Shown here: in pieces, positions 1 through 7,202 of the stretch
How the letters are laid out: each line of letters starts with the position of its first letter
Position numbering within the stretch: the stretch's first letter is position 1
NCBI GenBank assembly: GCA_017465825.1
Contig: JAFTVI010000025.1
Span: 1-46,431, forward strand
Reading direction: 5' to 3'
Length of the DNA: 46,431 nt
From: Clostridia bacterium
GTDB taxonomy: Bacteria; Bacillota; Clostridia; Oscillospirales; Acutalibacteraceae
Made by a program: the position numbers and the translations under genes
The notes under the pieces: generated by a model
What the model was told of the DNA's origin: nothing
Databases searched by the model: none
The model's input: only the letters and a program-made list of their open reading frames with translations

Positions 1-189
1 CCTTTAATTCGCTCTTACGTCATTGCTGACTTTCTTTAACTCTGTGTTTTCCAGAATTTCTGTCGCAAGTTTTTCTAAACTTACTAAAATTTCAGGGTTC
101 CTTTTTCTATCTCGTCGTTGTTTAATTTTCAAGGTTCAAATTGACTCTTGCAGAGGTTTTTTATTTACCTCTCGTTTGAGTGCCTATAT
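1..189 (-). other. Leader region of an rRNA operon leaving the window to the left
   Basis: Read on the minus strand, this segment follows two strong promoters. It contains the phrase CCTTGAAAATTAAACAA (about 114-136), which resembles the leader commonly seen before 16S rRNA in Firmicutes. A small hairpin (AGAGGT / ACCTCT, about 151-172) lies upstream of it. The segment holds no credible gene; a 76-codon plus-strand open frame here has no ribosome-binding site and reads against the leader. The 16S gene itself is not in the window, so the assignment is inferred from the promoters and leader phrase. Confidence 0.55.
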
Positions 190-218
190 ACTATATCACA
201 AACAAACACGCTTGTCAA
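190..218 (-). promoter_or_regulatory. Strong promoter P2 of the putative rRNA operon
   Basis: On the minus strand the -35 is a perfect TTGACA (213-218), the spacer is 17 bp and the -10 is TATAGT (190-195). An A/T tract immediately upstream (221-240) looks like an UP element. This is the promoter nearer to the putative 16S gene. Confidence 0.75.
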
Positions 219-302
219 GAGTTTTTTTAAATTTTTTTTACCGTTTTTTTTGAGAGCAACTACTCAACCAAGGTGTTGCGTTTCTCGTCTGACGGCTTGC
301 AT

Positions 303-331
303 ATAATATCACACATAAAGCAGTTTGTCAA
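303..331 (-). promoter_or_regulatory. Strong promoter P1 of the putative rRNA operon
   Basis: On the minus strand the -35 is a perfect TTGACA (326-331), the spacer is 17 bp and the -10 is TATTAT (303-308), with an A/T tract at 332-350. It repeats the design of P2 113 bp away. Tandem promoters with UP-like tracts are typical of rRNA operons. Confidence 0.75.
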
Positions 332-486
332 CAGTTTTTTTTAATATTTTTTCAGCTTTGTGCAACTGTTTTTTATGTGTACAACATATTGGTATTTTAA
401 TCATTTACAACCACAATTTTATCGTCATTTTTACAACATTTTTTCAAAGAATACTAATGTATTAACATCAGGAGGAATGAATTTTA

Positions 487-1224
487 ATGAATAGAGTAAA
501 TATCAGAATAAAAAAATCAACTCTTAAAAAGTTATGGCAAATAATGGTAATTATTTTATTAACACTACTTATGACGCAAATTATAGAATACACGGCATCC
601 GTATACAACATCATTAACAATAATAATTCCAGTGATTACACTGCAGAATATGTGTTATCACAATTAGGCTCAAGAGGTGACGAGGTAAGAAGAATACAAA
701 GAAAGCTGAAACAGTTGGGTTATTATACAGGTAGTGTTGACGGTATATACGGAAATAATACAAAAAATGCCGTAATTGCATTTCAGAGAAATTGCGGTCT
801 TACTGCAGACGGTATTGCAGGTCCGAGAACACTTTTATATTTAGGATTAAGCTCATCATCTACCGGATATTCTTCAAATGACAAATATCTTCTTGCAAAG
901 GTCATCGAAGGAGAGGCAAGAGGGGAGAGTTATGTCGGCCAAGTTGCTGTAGGAGCTGTTATTCTTAACCGAGTTGACCATTCGTCTTTTCCTGATTCGA
1001 TATCAGGCGTTGTATACCAGTCAGGAGCGTTTGATTGTGTTTACGACAGCAATTGGTCTGTAGAGCCCAGTGCAACGGCAAAAAAAGCCGCTGAGGATGC
1101 CCTGAACGGTTGGGACCCTACCGGGGGAGCAATTTATTATTACAATCCTTCCAAGACTGCTAACCAATGGATAAGATCAAGAACAGTTGTTACGGTAATC
1201 GGAAGACACTATTTTGCTATATGA
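487..1224 (+). CDS. sleB: Spore cortex-lytic enzyme SleB (lytic transglycosylase)
   Basis: A 245-residue exported protein. Residues 16-38 form a hydrophobic signal/anchor. Residues 60-118 are a peptidoglycan-binding type 1 domain (RGDEVRRIQRKL, DGIYG, AFQ). Residues 134-245 are a SleB-type hydrolase domain with the EGEARGE motif, whose Glu143 is the expected catalytic residue, and a conserved YNPSKTANQWIRSR...GRHYFA ending. SleB cleaves the muramic-lactam-containing cortex peptidoglycan during spore germination, so the host probably sporulates. AGGAGG lies 11 bp before the ATG, slightly long. A five-codon frame starting at the nearer ATG (478) overlaps the start. The stop codon lies inside a long palindrome. 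No convincing sporulation-sigma promoter was found in 332-486. Confidence 0.9.
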   Translation: MNRVNIRIKKSTLKKLWQIMVIILLTLLMTQIIEYTASVYNIINNNNSSDYTAEYVLSQLGSRGDEVRRIQRKLKQLGYYTGSVDGIYGNNTKNAVIAFQRNCGLTADGIAGPRTLLYLGLSSSSTGYSSNDKYLLAKVIEGEARGESYVGQVAVGAVILNRVDHSSFPDSISGVVYQSGAFDCVYDSNWSVEPSATAKKAAEDALNGWDPTGGAIYYYNPSKTANQWIRSRTVVTVIGRHYFAI

Positions 1225-1260
1225 TAAATCATATATATAATATATATGATTTATCATATA
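1218..1260. repeat. 43-bp perfect A/T palindrome covering the sleB stop
   Basis: Two 21-bp arms pair perfectly around a single central base at 1239. All but four of the arm bases are A or T. The sleB TGA (1222-1224) is inside the left arm. It could form a weak 3' hairpin for sleB mRNA, or a cruciform. There is no T-run, so it is not a classical terminator. Confidence 0.8.
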
Positions 1261-1303
1261 TATTATAAGTATTATATAATACCTATAATGTATTGCATAT
1301 CGT

Positions 1304-1319
1304 TGTTTCACGTGAAACA
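1304..1319. promoter_or_regulatory. parS: parS site 1
   Basis: TGTTTCACGTGAAACA is a perfect 16-bp palindrome identical to the consensus parS bound by chromosomal ParB. It sits 66 bp before the ATPase gene and 1.2 kb from the parB gene. Confidence 0.97.
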
Positions 1320-1385
1320 TTTGTAACAGGACATTTTTGTGCTGCATAAAATTATATTGAACTAATTTTATGGAGTGATATTTGA

Positions 1386-2438
1386 ATGGATTCAGTATAT
1401 TTTTTAGGTGCAAACACACCTCAGGGTTTTTATTCACTATTCAAGGAATTATATAATCCGTATGACAAATGGGAAATGTATATAATCAAAGGCGGACCGG
1501 GAACAGGGAAGTCGACTCTTATGAAACAGGTAGCGCAAAAAGCGGCTGAAAAGGGAATAGCAGTTGATAGAATACCTTGTTCATCCGATCCGAACAGTCT
1601 TGACGGGATTATTATTCCTTCGTTAAAAATTGCAATGTGTGACGGCACATCTCCGCATATAGTTGAGCCTGTATTTCCGGGTGTATGCGAACATTTGATA
1701 AATTTAAGTGAATGTTGGGATAAGAATAAATTAAAAGACAATGCAAGCAAAATAAAGCTGATTTCTATGACTAATTCATCAGCGCATCAGAAGTGTCTGA
1801 AATATTTAAAAACAGCAAAACTGATTGATGACGAGTTATCAAGATACATTATGCCTGCTGTGAATCACGAAAAAATTAAAAGGTTTACCGAAAGACTTAC
1901 TGAGCTGAAATATGATAAAGCAGGGGAGTCGGTACAAAAAACAAGGTTTCTGAGTGCACTTACGCCCATCGGAATTAATATTAATTATGATACATTCAAA
2001 AATGATTGCGATAAAATAATTAAAATCAAAGACAGTCACAACATTTCTCATATTATAATTAAATCCATTTTAAAAGATTTTGACAGAAGTATAATTAAAT
2101 ACAACTGTCCTCTTGAGCCCGAAAGCAAAACTGAACATATAATATTTACTGATATAAAACTGGGTATATTCACATCCAATATTTACCACCCTATGAAAGA
2201 AAAAACATATAAAACCGTTTCAACTGACAGATTCATTGATAAAGACATATTGAATGAACACAAATCAACTATTGCATTTTTAAACAAAACAAAATCAGAA
2301 ATGATTAATGAAGCCATACTTTCTTTGCAGACAGCAAAGGCATCACACGACATTTTAGAGAGCTATTACATTGAGGCAATGGATTTTGATAAGGTGAACA
2401 ATATCAAAGAAAAAACAATAAATGAAATATTTAATTAA
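1386..2438 (+). CDS. P-loop ATPase of unknown function, next to parS
   Basis: A 350-residue protein with a Walker A motif GGPGTGKST at residues 36-44, after a conserved-looking start (FLGANTPQGF). It resembles the uncharacterised clostridial ATPase family of about 360 residues (PRK06851 type), recognised only from its general pattern. It is not ParA/Soj, whose deviant Walker A is KGGxGKT(T). No signal peptide or membrane segment is visible. GGAGTGAT lies 7 bp before the ATG. The gene is bracketed by two perfect parS sites, one 66 bp before the start and one directly after the stop, so it should lie under the ParB-loaded zone. Function is unknown. Confidence 0.75.
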   Translation: MDSVYFLGANTPQGFYSLFKELYNPYDKWEMYIIKGGPGTGKSTLMKQVAQKAAEKGIAVDRIPCSSDPNSLDGIIIPSLKIAMCDGTSPHIVEPVFPGVCEHLINLSECWDKNKLKDNASKIKLISMTNSSAHQKCLKYLKTAKLIDDELSRYIMPAVNHEKIKRFTERLTELKYDKAGESVQKTRFLSALTPIGININYDTFKNDCDKIIKIKDSHNISHIIIKSILKDFDRSIIKYNCPLEPESKTEHIIFTDIKLGIFTSNIYHPMKEKTYKTVSTDRFIDKDILNEHKSTIAFLNKTKSEMINEAILSLQTAKASHDILESYYIEAMDFDKVNNIKEKTINEIFN

Positions 2439-2454
2439 TGTTTCACGTGAAACA
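2439..2454. promoter_or_regulatory. parS: parS site 2
   Basis: A second perfect TGTTTCACGTGAAACA begins directly after the TAA of the ATPase gene, and lies about 80 bp from the 3' end of parB. Confidence 0.97.
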
Positions 2455-2463
2455 TAACAACAA

Positions 2464-2487
2464 ACAGCCGGTTTTTACGCCGGCTGT
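2464..2487. terminator. Hairpin between convergent ATPase and parB genes
   Basis: ACAGCCGG and CCGGCTGT form a perfect 8-bp stem with an 8-nt loop. It lies between two convergent genes, so it probably ends transcription, but no long T-run follows on either strand. Confidence 0.55.
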
Positions 2488-2536
2488 CTGCTGTTTGGAT
2501 GTGGGTGTGAAAGAAAAAGATATGGATATATAGAAT

Positions 2537-3376
2537 CTATGCAGAACCGACGCATTCATTTAAAATGACCGGAGAGATGGTCGTTTTCGGTATACGTACA
2601 ACATACTCGAAATAATTTTCTGTTTCAAGCTGTTCCGCAACCGCCTTAACACCGGCTCTGTGCATAGTGTCTACCGCGTGGTTGAGTGTGTTTACTAATA
2701 TTTTAATATCCTTGAGTTTTATAAATTTTGGCTTGGCAGAAGATAAAAGCGAATCTATATAGTTCTCTGTTTCATTCACATCTAAGCTGTTGTCTATAAT
2801 ATAATTAAGAATTTCAATCTGAGTTTTTTCATCTGAAATACAAAGTAACGGTTTTATCTGTTTTTCGGTTAAAGAATAAGAGCTTATAATTAACCGTACT
2901 TTTTTACTTAAATTGATAAATCTGAGCTTGTCCTTAATATAAATTACTGATTTTTCCGTTATTTCGGATAATTGATTGATGGTAAAGCCAAATTTTTTAA
3001 TAACATAATTATAAAAATCAGCTTCTTCAAGAAAATCAAGGTCTGCACGCTGAAGATTTTCCGTTACAGCAAACGCAGCACATTGTTCGTCTGAAACAGA
3101 CATAACAATACAGGGAACACTTATAAGACCAGCCATCACAGCCGCCCTGAGCCTGCGTTCTCCGGAAATAAGCTCATAGCCGTCGTTATTCTTTCTTACA
3201 ATCAAAGGCTGAATAATTCCGTATTTTTTAATTGAATCAACAAGACCTTCAAGCTCGGATAAATTGAAGTTTTTTCTTAAACATACCGGATTCGGTTTGA
3301 TGATTTCACAGGGGAGCAAAACAACTGAACCGACACATTTGTATTTTACCGAAGAATTCATCAATAACATCACCAA
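2537..3376 (-). CDS. parB: Chromosome-partitioning protein ParB (Spo0J type)
   Basis: A 279-residue ParB/Spo0J family protein that loads at parS and slides as a CTP-dependent clamp. The N-domain has the CTP-binding motif SGERRLRAA (71-79) and ENLQRADL (106-113). A helix-turn-helix domain follows (about 128-170), then a short C-terminal dimer domain. The two parS sites nearby match ParB rather than Noc, whose site is different. No parA/soj gene adjoins it in this window, although ParA usually does. Start choice is uncertain: AAGGA precedes in-frame TTG (3376), GTG (3373) and ATG (3370) by 6, 9 and 12 bp, and another ATG is at 3361. Downstream of rsmG with a 111-bp gap. Confidence 0.9.
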   Translation of the reverse strand: MVMLLMNSSVKYKCVGSVVLLPCEIIKPNPVCLRKNFNLSELEGLVDSIKKYGIIQPLIVRKNNDGYELISGERRLRAAVMAGLISVPCIVMSVSDEQCAAFAVTENLQRADLDFLEEADFYNYVIKKFGFTINQLSEITEKSVIYIKDKLRFINLSKKVRLIISSYSLTEKQIKPLLCISDEKTQIEILNYIIDNSLDVNETENYIDSLLSSAKPKFIKLKDIKILVNTLNHAVDTMHRAGVKAVAEQLETENYFEYVVRIPKTTISPVILNECVGSA

Positions 3377-3487
3377 AAAAAATCCTTGAGTTATTTCTGT
3401 TTACAACAGGATAATAACACAAGGATAATAAAAACTCGCACGAATTATGTATATCAAAAACAAGGATTTAAACTGATTTAAACAGTT

Positions 3488-4201
3488 TTACAGAGGTTTT
3501 TTGGATATCTGACTCATATTTCTGGGATATTTAGGCGAAATTTGCGAAACTTTTTTTGCAATAATTATATTTCTTTCATCGCCGTTATGAATAGAATAAA
3601 AAATATCATCATATAATTCTGCACCAACTTTATTGAATGCAGTAATACCGAAGCTCTTTTCCTCCTCGGAAATTGAGCCCTTCATTGATATAAAATATCC
3701 GCCTGTCTTTACAAGAGGTAAGCAATATTCGGATAAAATTCTCAGCTGAGCTACGGCTCTTGCCGTTGCAAAATCGAACTTTTCACGGTATTCAGGCTTT
3801 CTTCCTGCGTCTTCGGCTCTTGAATGAATAACGTTTGCGTCAAGTCCCAATTCAGCAACAACATATCTTATAAAATCAAGCTTTTTATTTACCGCATCAA
3901 AAAACGTAACCCTTAATTCGGGAGATGCAATAAGAAGAGGCATTCCGGGAAAGCCTGCACCCGTTCCCACATCGGCAAGAGTACCTCTGAGCTCACAGGG
4001 AGCGTATTTACATATTGCAAGGCTGTCAGCAAAGTGCTTTATAACTATTTCATCAGGATCGGTTATGGCAGTAAGATTAACTTTTTCATTATAATCCACA
4101 AGCATCTTTGCGTAATTATCAAACATATCTGTCTGCTCGTCTGTAAGCTCAACGGAAAATTCTGCGGCAGATACGGTAAGAAGTTCTTTTGAAATAAACA
4201 T
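3488..4201 (-). CDS. rsmG: 16S rRNA m7G527 methyltransferase RsmG (GidB)
   Basis: A 237-residue S-adenosylmethionine-dependent methyltransferase that modifies G527 of 16S rRNA. Family marks are YNEKVNLTAI (38-47), KHFADSL (55-61) and the AdoMet motif DVGTGAGFPG (77-86), followed by FDAVNKKLDFI and FATARAVA. The last 20 residues or so are a non-conserved basic tail. AAAGGAA precedes the ATG. It is transcribed divergently from dnaA from its own promoter (4238-4266) and probably continues into parB. The gidB-parB order near the origin is standard in Firmicutes, but mnmG and mnmE, often its neighbours, are absent here. Confidence 0.95.
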   Translation of the reverse strand: MFISKELLTVSAAEFSVELTDEQTDMFDNYAKMLVDYNEKVNLTAITDPDEIVIKHFADSLAICKYAPCELRGTLADVGTGAGFPGMPLLIASPELRVTFFDAVNKKLDFIRYVVAELGLDANVIHSRAEDAGRKPEYREKFDFATARAVAQLRILSEYCLPLVKTGGYFISMKGSISEEEKSFGITAFNKVGAELYDDIFYSIHNGDERNIIIAKKVSQISPKYPRNMSQISKKPL

Positions 4202-4237
4202 AAAATTTATATTTCCTTTATCAGTATTTTTAATTAG

Positions 4238-4266
4238 ATTTTAATATCAGTAATAAGATTTGTCAA
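4238..4266 (-). promoter_or_regulatory. Promoter of rsmG-parB
   Basis: On the minus strand: TTGACA (4261-4266), 17-bp spacer, TAAAAT (4238-4243). It starts transcription about 30 bp before rsmG and lies back to back with the dnaA promoter. Confidence 0.75.
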
Positions 4267-4301
4267 GTCAAAATATAGTCAAATAAATATTGGTTAAATG
4301 C

Positions 4302-4330
4302 TTGAATTTGAAACATATTTATGGTATAAT
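4302..4330 (+). promoter_or_regulatory. Promoter of dnaA
   Basis: TTGAAT (4302-4307), 17-bp spacer, perfect TATAAT (4325-4330). This predicts a leader of about 119 nt before dnaA. No canonical DnaA box (TTATCCACA) was found in 4202-4455, so classical autoregulation through such boxes is not supported. Confidence 0.75.
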
Positions 4331-4455
4331 AAAATCCAAAATGGTGTTATAGCGTTTACAAGGCTTATACAATCAATTTTTACAGAAAATAATATAAAAC
4401 CATTACAGATAATAAAATCCCGTTACAGATATATTCAGAGAGGAATTTAACAAAA

Positions 4456-5781
4456 ATGGAGTCATTTAAAGAAGTATGGGAGCAAGTGCTCGAATACTGC
4501 AAAGGTGTAATGTCTGAAACAAGCTTCAAGACTTGGATATATAAAATTGAAGATCCCGAATTCGTTGACAGCAAGGTTGTAATATATTCACAATCCGAAT
4601 TCAGAAATTCAATATTAAAAGACAATTTCAGTGAGGTCCTTAAAGAAGCATTTGAAGCAGTTCTGGGAATTGCCCTTAACATAGAATTCAGAGTTAAGTT
4701 AAAAGAAGAAGAAATTACGGAAGAAAGCAAAGAGGAAGTACAGCACGTAGTACCGAAGGATGCATATTCGGATTATAATTTTGACAATTTCATCGTAGGC
4801 TCATCAAACAGACTCGCTCACGCCGCATCCTGGAGAGTGGCAACATCGGATTTAGGCTCTGTTTACAATCCTTTGTTTATTTACGGAAACTCAGGTCTTG
4901 GCAAAACCCACCTTGTTATGGCTATAAGAAACGAGCTTAAAAGAAGATATAAGGATATAAATATCGTTTATACTACAAGTGAAAATTTCCTTAATGAGTT
5001 CATTTCCTGCATCAATATTGCAGATAACATCCGTTTCAGAGAAAAATACAGAAACGCTGATGCACTGTTTATTGATGACATTCAGTTTTTTAAGAAAAAG
5101 GAATCAACGCAGGAAGAATTCTTCCACACCTTCAACGAGCTTATTAATTCAAGCAAGCAGATCGTTATCACCTCCGACAGACCGCCAAAAGAAATAGAAG
5201 ACCTTGATGACAGAATAAAAACAAGATTCGAAAGCGGTCTTATTGCCGATATTCAGCCTCCAGAGATTGAGACCCGTATGGCAATTATAATGCAGAAGGC
5301 TCAGGAGAGTAATTTAAAACTGTCCACACAGATGGTAAATTACATAGCGGAAAAAATAAAGGAAAACGTCCGTCAAATAGAAGGTACTATCAACAAAATC
5401 GCCGCAATGCAGTCACTTTACGGTATAGAACCCACAATGGGCAGTATTCAGCAGATTATTAAAGATATTGAAACCGATACAAGGCCTACCTCTGTGTTAG
5501 TAGACGAAATTATAGAAAGTGTCGCCGATAAATACGATATTTCAAAATCAGATATCGTATCCGAAAAAAGAAACGCAAATATTTCACTTGCAAGAAACGT
5601 TGCAATGTACGTAATAAGAGAAATCACAGGTCTTTCACTGGAAAATATCGGCAACAAATTCGGCGGTAAAAAGCACTCAACCGTAAAACACTCTATTGAT
5701 ACCGTGCTTGAAAAAATGGCTCACGATATAAAATTCAAAAATTCAGTTAACAATATAATCAAGCAGTTCGGTAACAAATAA
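4456..5781 (+). CDS. dnaA: Replication initiator DnaA
   Basis: A 441-residue initiator with all four domains: helicase-interaction domain I (1-80), a short linker, an AAA+ ATPase domain with Walker A GNSGLGKTH (about 143-151), Walker B LFIDDIQF (about 203-210) and an arginine-finger region, then a C-terminal DNA-binding domain. The recognition helix reads GGKKHSTVKHS where most DnaA proteins have GG(R/K)DHTTVxHA. The usual base-contacting Asp (E. coli Asp433) is therefore Lys, and the following Thr is Ser. The neighbouring origin lacks canonical boxes, which fits an altered DNA specificity (inference). GAGAGGAA precedes the ATG. Confidence 0.97.
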   Translation: MESFKEVWEQVLEYCKGVMSETSFKTWIYKIEDPEFVDSKVVIYSQSEFRNSILKDNFSEVLKEAFEAVLGIALNIEFRVKLKEEEITEESKEEVQHVVPKDAYSDYNFDNFIVGSSNRLAHAASWRVATSDLGSVYNPLFIYGNSGLGKTHLVMAIRNELKRRYKDINIVYTTSENFLNEFISCINIADNIRFREKYRNADALFIDDIQFFKKKESTQEEFFHTFNELINSSKQIVITSDRPPKEIEDLDDRIKTRFESGLIADIQPPEIETRMAIIMQKAQESNLKLSTQMVNYIAEKIKENVRQIEGTINKIAAMQSLYGIEPTMGSIQQIIKDIETDTRPTSVLVDEIIESVADKYDISKSDIVSEKRNANISLARNVAMYVIREITGLSLENIGNKFGGKKHSTVKHSIDTVLEKMAHDIKFKNSVNNIIKQFGNK

Positions 5782-6044
5782 AGTTTTGAAAAAGTTTTGA
5801 ACTTTAAACATAAAAGTTTTAAACAGTTTCTACATTTTATTTATTTTCTGTTTTAGAATTATACTTTTAAACAGGAAACAGTTACTGTTATAAACATTAT
5901 CTGTATATAAAAAAATCAAGCAGAATCAACACTTAAAATAGTTTTGAACGGTTTGAACACACCCTACTACTAATACTACTATATTAAAGTATAGTTATGT
6001 TATGTAAAACAATTCGGCAAAACTAAAAATTGAAAAGAAGGGAG
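5782..6044. other. oriC: Chromosome replication origin (oriC), dnaA-dnaN spacer
   Basis: The spacer is very AT-rich and non-coding. It contains at least eight copies of a 9-mer close to TTTTRAACA, at 5784, 5795, 5802, 5817, 5865, 5888, 5942 and 5951. All lie on the same strand, and the 5888 copy reads TTATAAACA. They resemble but do not match the DnaA box TTATCCACA. The last two are head to tail and abut a short C-rich tract (5960-5964) and a DnaA-trio element. An AT-rich stretch (5982-6010) follows and would be the unwinding region. The layout mirrors the Bacillus subtilis basal unwinding system. Confidence 0.85.
5964..5981. other. DnaA-trio element of the origin
   Basis: The top strand reads CTACTACTAATACTACTA, six triplets. 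Five are CTA, giving 3'-GAT-5' on the partner strand, and one is ATA. The B. subtilis trio tract is CTACTATTACTTCTACTA. It lies 4 bp after the last 9-mer repeat, on the correct side for DnaA to spread onto a single strand. Confidence 0.85.
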
Positions 6045-6092
6045 ATGTGCGGTAACATACAATGTAGAAAACCGCACGGTCACTTGAAATGA
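6045..6092 (+). promoter_or_regulatory. Leader mini-ORF and hairpin before dnaN
   Basis: The only strong Shine-Dalgarno sequence before dnaN (AAGAAGGGAG, 6035-6044) is 45 bp upstream and abuts an ATG. That ATG opens a 15-codon frame (6045-6092) whose TGA overlaps the dnaN ATG as ATGA. Inside it, GTGCGGT (6047-6053) and ACCGCAC (6071-6077) form a perfect 7-bp stem with a 17-nt loop. dnaN itself has no ribosome-binding site directly before its ATG. Either translational coupling from the mini-ORF, or folding that brings the upstream site closer, could explain dnaN translation. Both are inferences. Confidence 0.55.
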
Positions 6093-7189
6093 AAATAATA
6101 TGCAATACTTCCATTCTTGCTGAAGCGGCGTCAAACGTACAGAAAGCCGTTATGACCAAAACAACTATGCCCATTCTTGAGGGTATACTTTTCACTACTG
6201 AGGAAAACGGCGTCAAACTTACGGGCTATGACCTTGAAATAGGTATTGAAACAGTTGTTGAGGCGGATGTTATAGAGGAAGGCTCTGTAATACTCAATGC
6301 AAAAACCTTTTGCGATATTATAAGACATATTCCCTATGACAAAGTAATATTTGAAACCGACGATAAGCTTCAGTGCAAAATTTACTGCGGAGATATTGAA
6401 TATTATATGACAGGTATCAATCCTAAGGATTATCCTGAGCTTCCCATAATCATAAACGGCAAAAATATTGAGCTTTCACAGAAAGTGCTCAAGGATATGA
6501 TCAAAAAAACCATATTCTCCGTTGCTGTCAATGACGTAAGAGTTATTCACAAGGGTATAAAATTTGAAATCAGACCCGGTGAAATCAGACTTGTTGCTAT
6601 TGACTCTCACCGAATTGCCGTAAGAAAAGAATTTATAGAATATAACGATGAGGAGCTTAACTTTGTTGTTCCCTCAAAAACAATGAGCGAAATTATGAAG
6701 CTCATTCCCGATGAGGATACATTCATTAAAATCGGTCTCGGCAGAAGACATATTCTTTTTGAAATCAACGGATATACTATCATATCAAGGCTTCTTGAAG
6801 GCGAATTTATGAAGTATGAGTCCATTATTCCTCAGACATTCAACACTGTTGTAAGAGCAAAATCAAAAAATCTTATTGAATGTATCGAGCGTGTATCACT
6901 TATTATTACAGACCGCTTCAAAGGCCCTCTCAAGCTTGAATTCAATAACGATGAATTGAGAATTTCCGCCGCAACTGCATTGGGTATTGCAAACGATAAG
7001 CTGGATGTATCAATTGACGGCAATTCCATTGAAATCGGTATTCAGTCAAGATATATTCTTGATGCGTTGAGAGCAAGTGAAGAAGAGGAAGTTTTAATCA
7101 ATATGGTAAATCCTCTGTCACCTGTCTGTATCGTACCCACTACCGGTAATTCATTCCTTTATCTCATTTTGCCGGTAAGATTAACATAA
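6089..7189 (+). CDS. dnaN: DNA polymerase III sliding clamp (beta subunit)
   Basis: A 366-residue beta clamp, the usual family length, with three repeated domains. It forms a dimeric ring that tethers the replicase and other factors to DNA. The start MKIICNTSILAEAASNVQKA aligns with the normal family N-terminus, including the TMPILEGILF segment, and the protein ends in the typical (P)VR(L)T tail. The start at 6089 is therefore secure from homology although it lacks a local ribosome-binding site. It lies 307 bp after dnaA across the origin and leads the yaaA-recF-remB-gyrBA cluster. Confidence 0.97.
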   Translation: MKIICNTSILAEAASNVQKAVMTKTTMPILEGILFTTEENGVKLTGYDLEIGIETVVEADVIEEGSVILNAKTFCDIIRHIPYDKVIFETDDKLQCKIYCGDIEYYMTGINPKDYPELPIIINGKNIELSQKVLKDMIKKTIFSVAVNDVRVIHKGIKFEIRPGEIRLVAIDSHRIAVRKEFIEYNDEELNFVVPSKTMSEIMKLIPDEDTFIKIGLGRRHILFEINGYTIISRLLEGEFMKYESIIPQTFNTVVRAKSKNLIECIERVSLIITDRFKGPLKLEFNNDELRISAATALGIANDKLDVSIDGNSIEIGIQSRYILDALRASEEEEVLINMVNPLSPVCIVPTTGNSFLYLILPVRLT

Positions 7190-7202
7190 GCGGATAATAA
7201 TT

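Noticed and set aside
23-253. 76-codon plus-strand open frame at the left edge
   Set aside because: No ribosome-binding site, low-complexity Phe/Ser/Arg content, and it lies antisense to the rRNA promoters and leader.
1386-2438. The parS-flanked ATPase as ParA/Soj
   Set aside because: Its Walker A is GGPGTGKST, not the deviant KGGxGKT(T) of ParA, and the ParA signature lysine and fold motifs are not seen.
2537-3376. ParB homologue as the nucleoid-occlusion factor Noc
   Set aside because: The adjacent sites are perfect ParB parS palindromes. Noc recognises a different sequence, and no such site was noticed.
4202-4455. A second origin subregion upstream of dnaA
   Set aside because: Neither canonical DnaA boxes nor clear TTTTRAACA copies were found there; only divergent promoters are visible.
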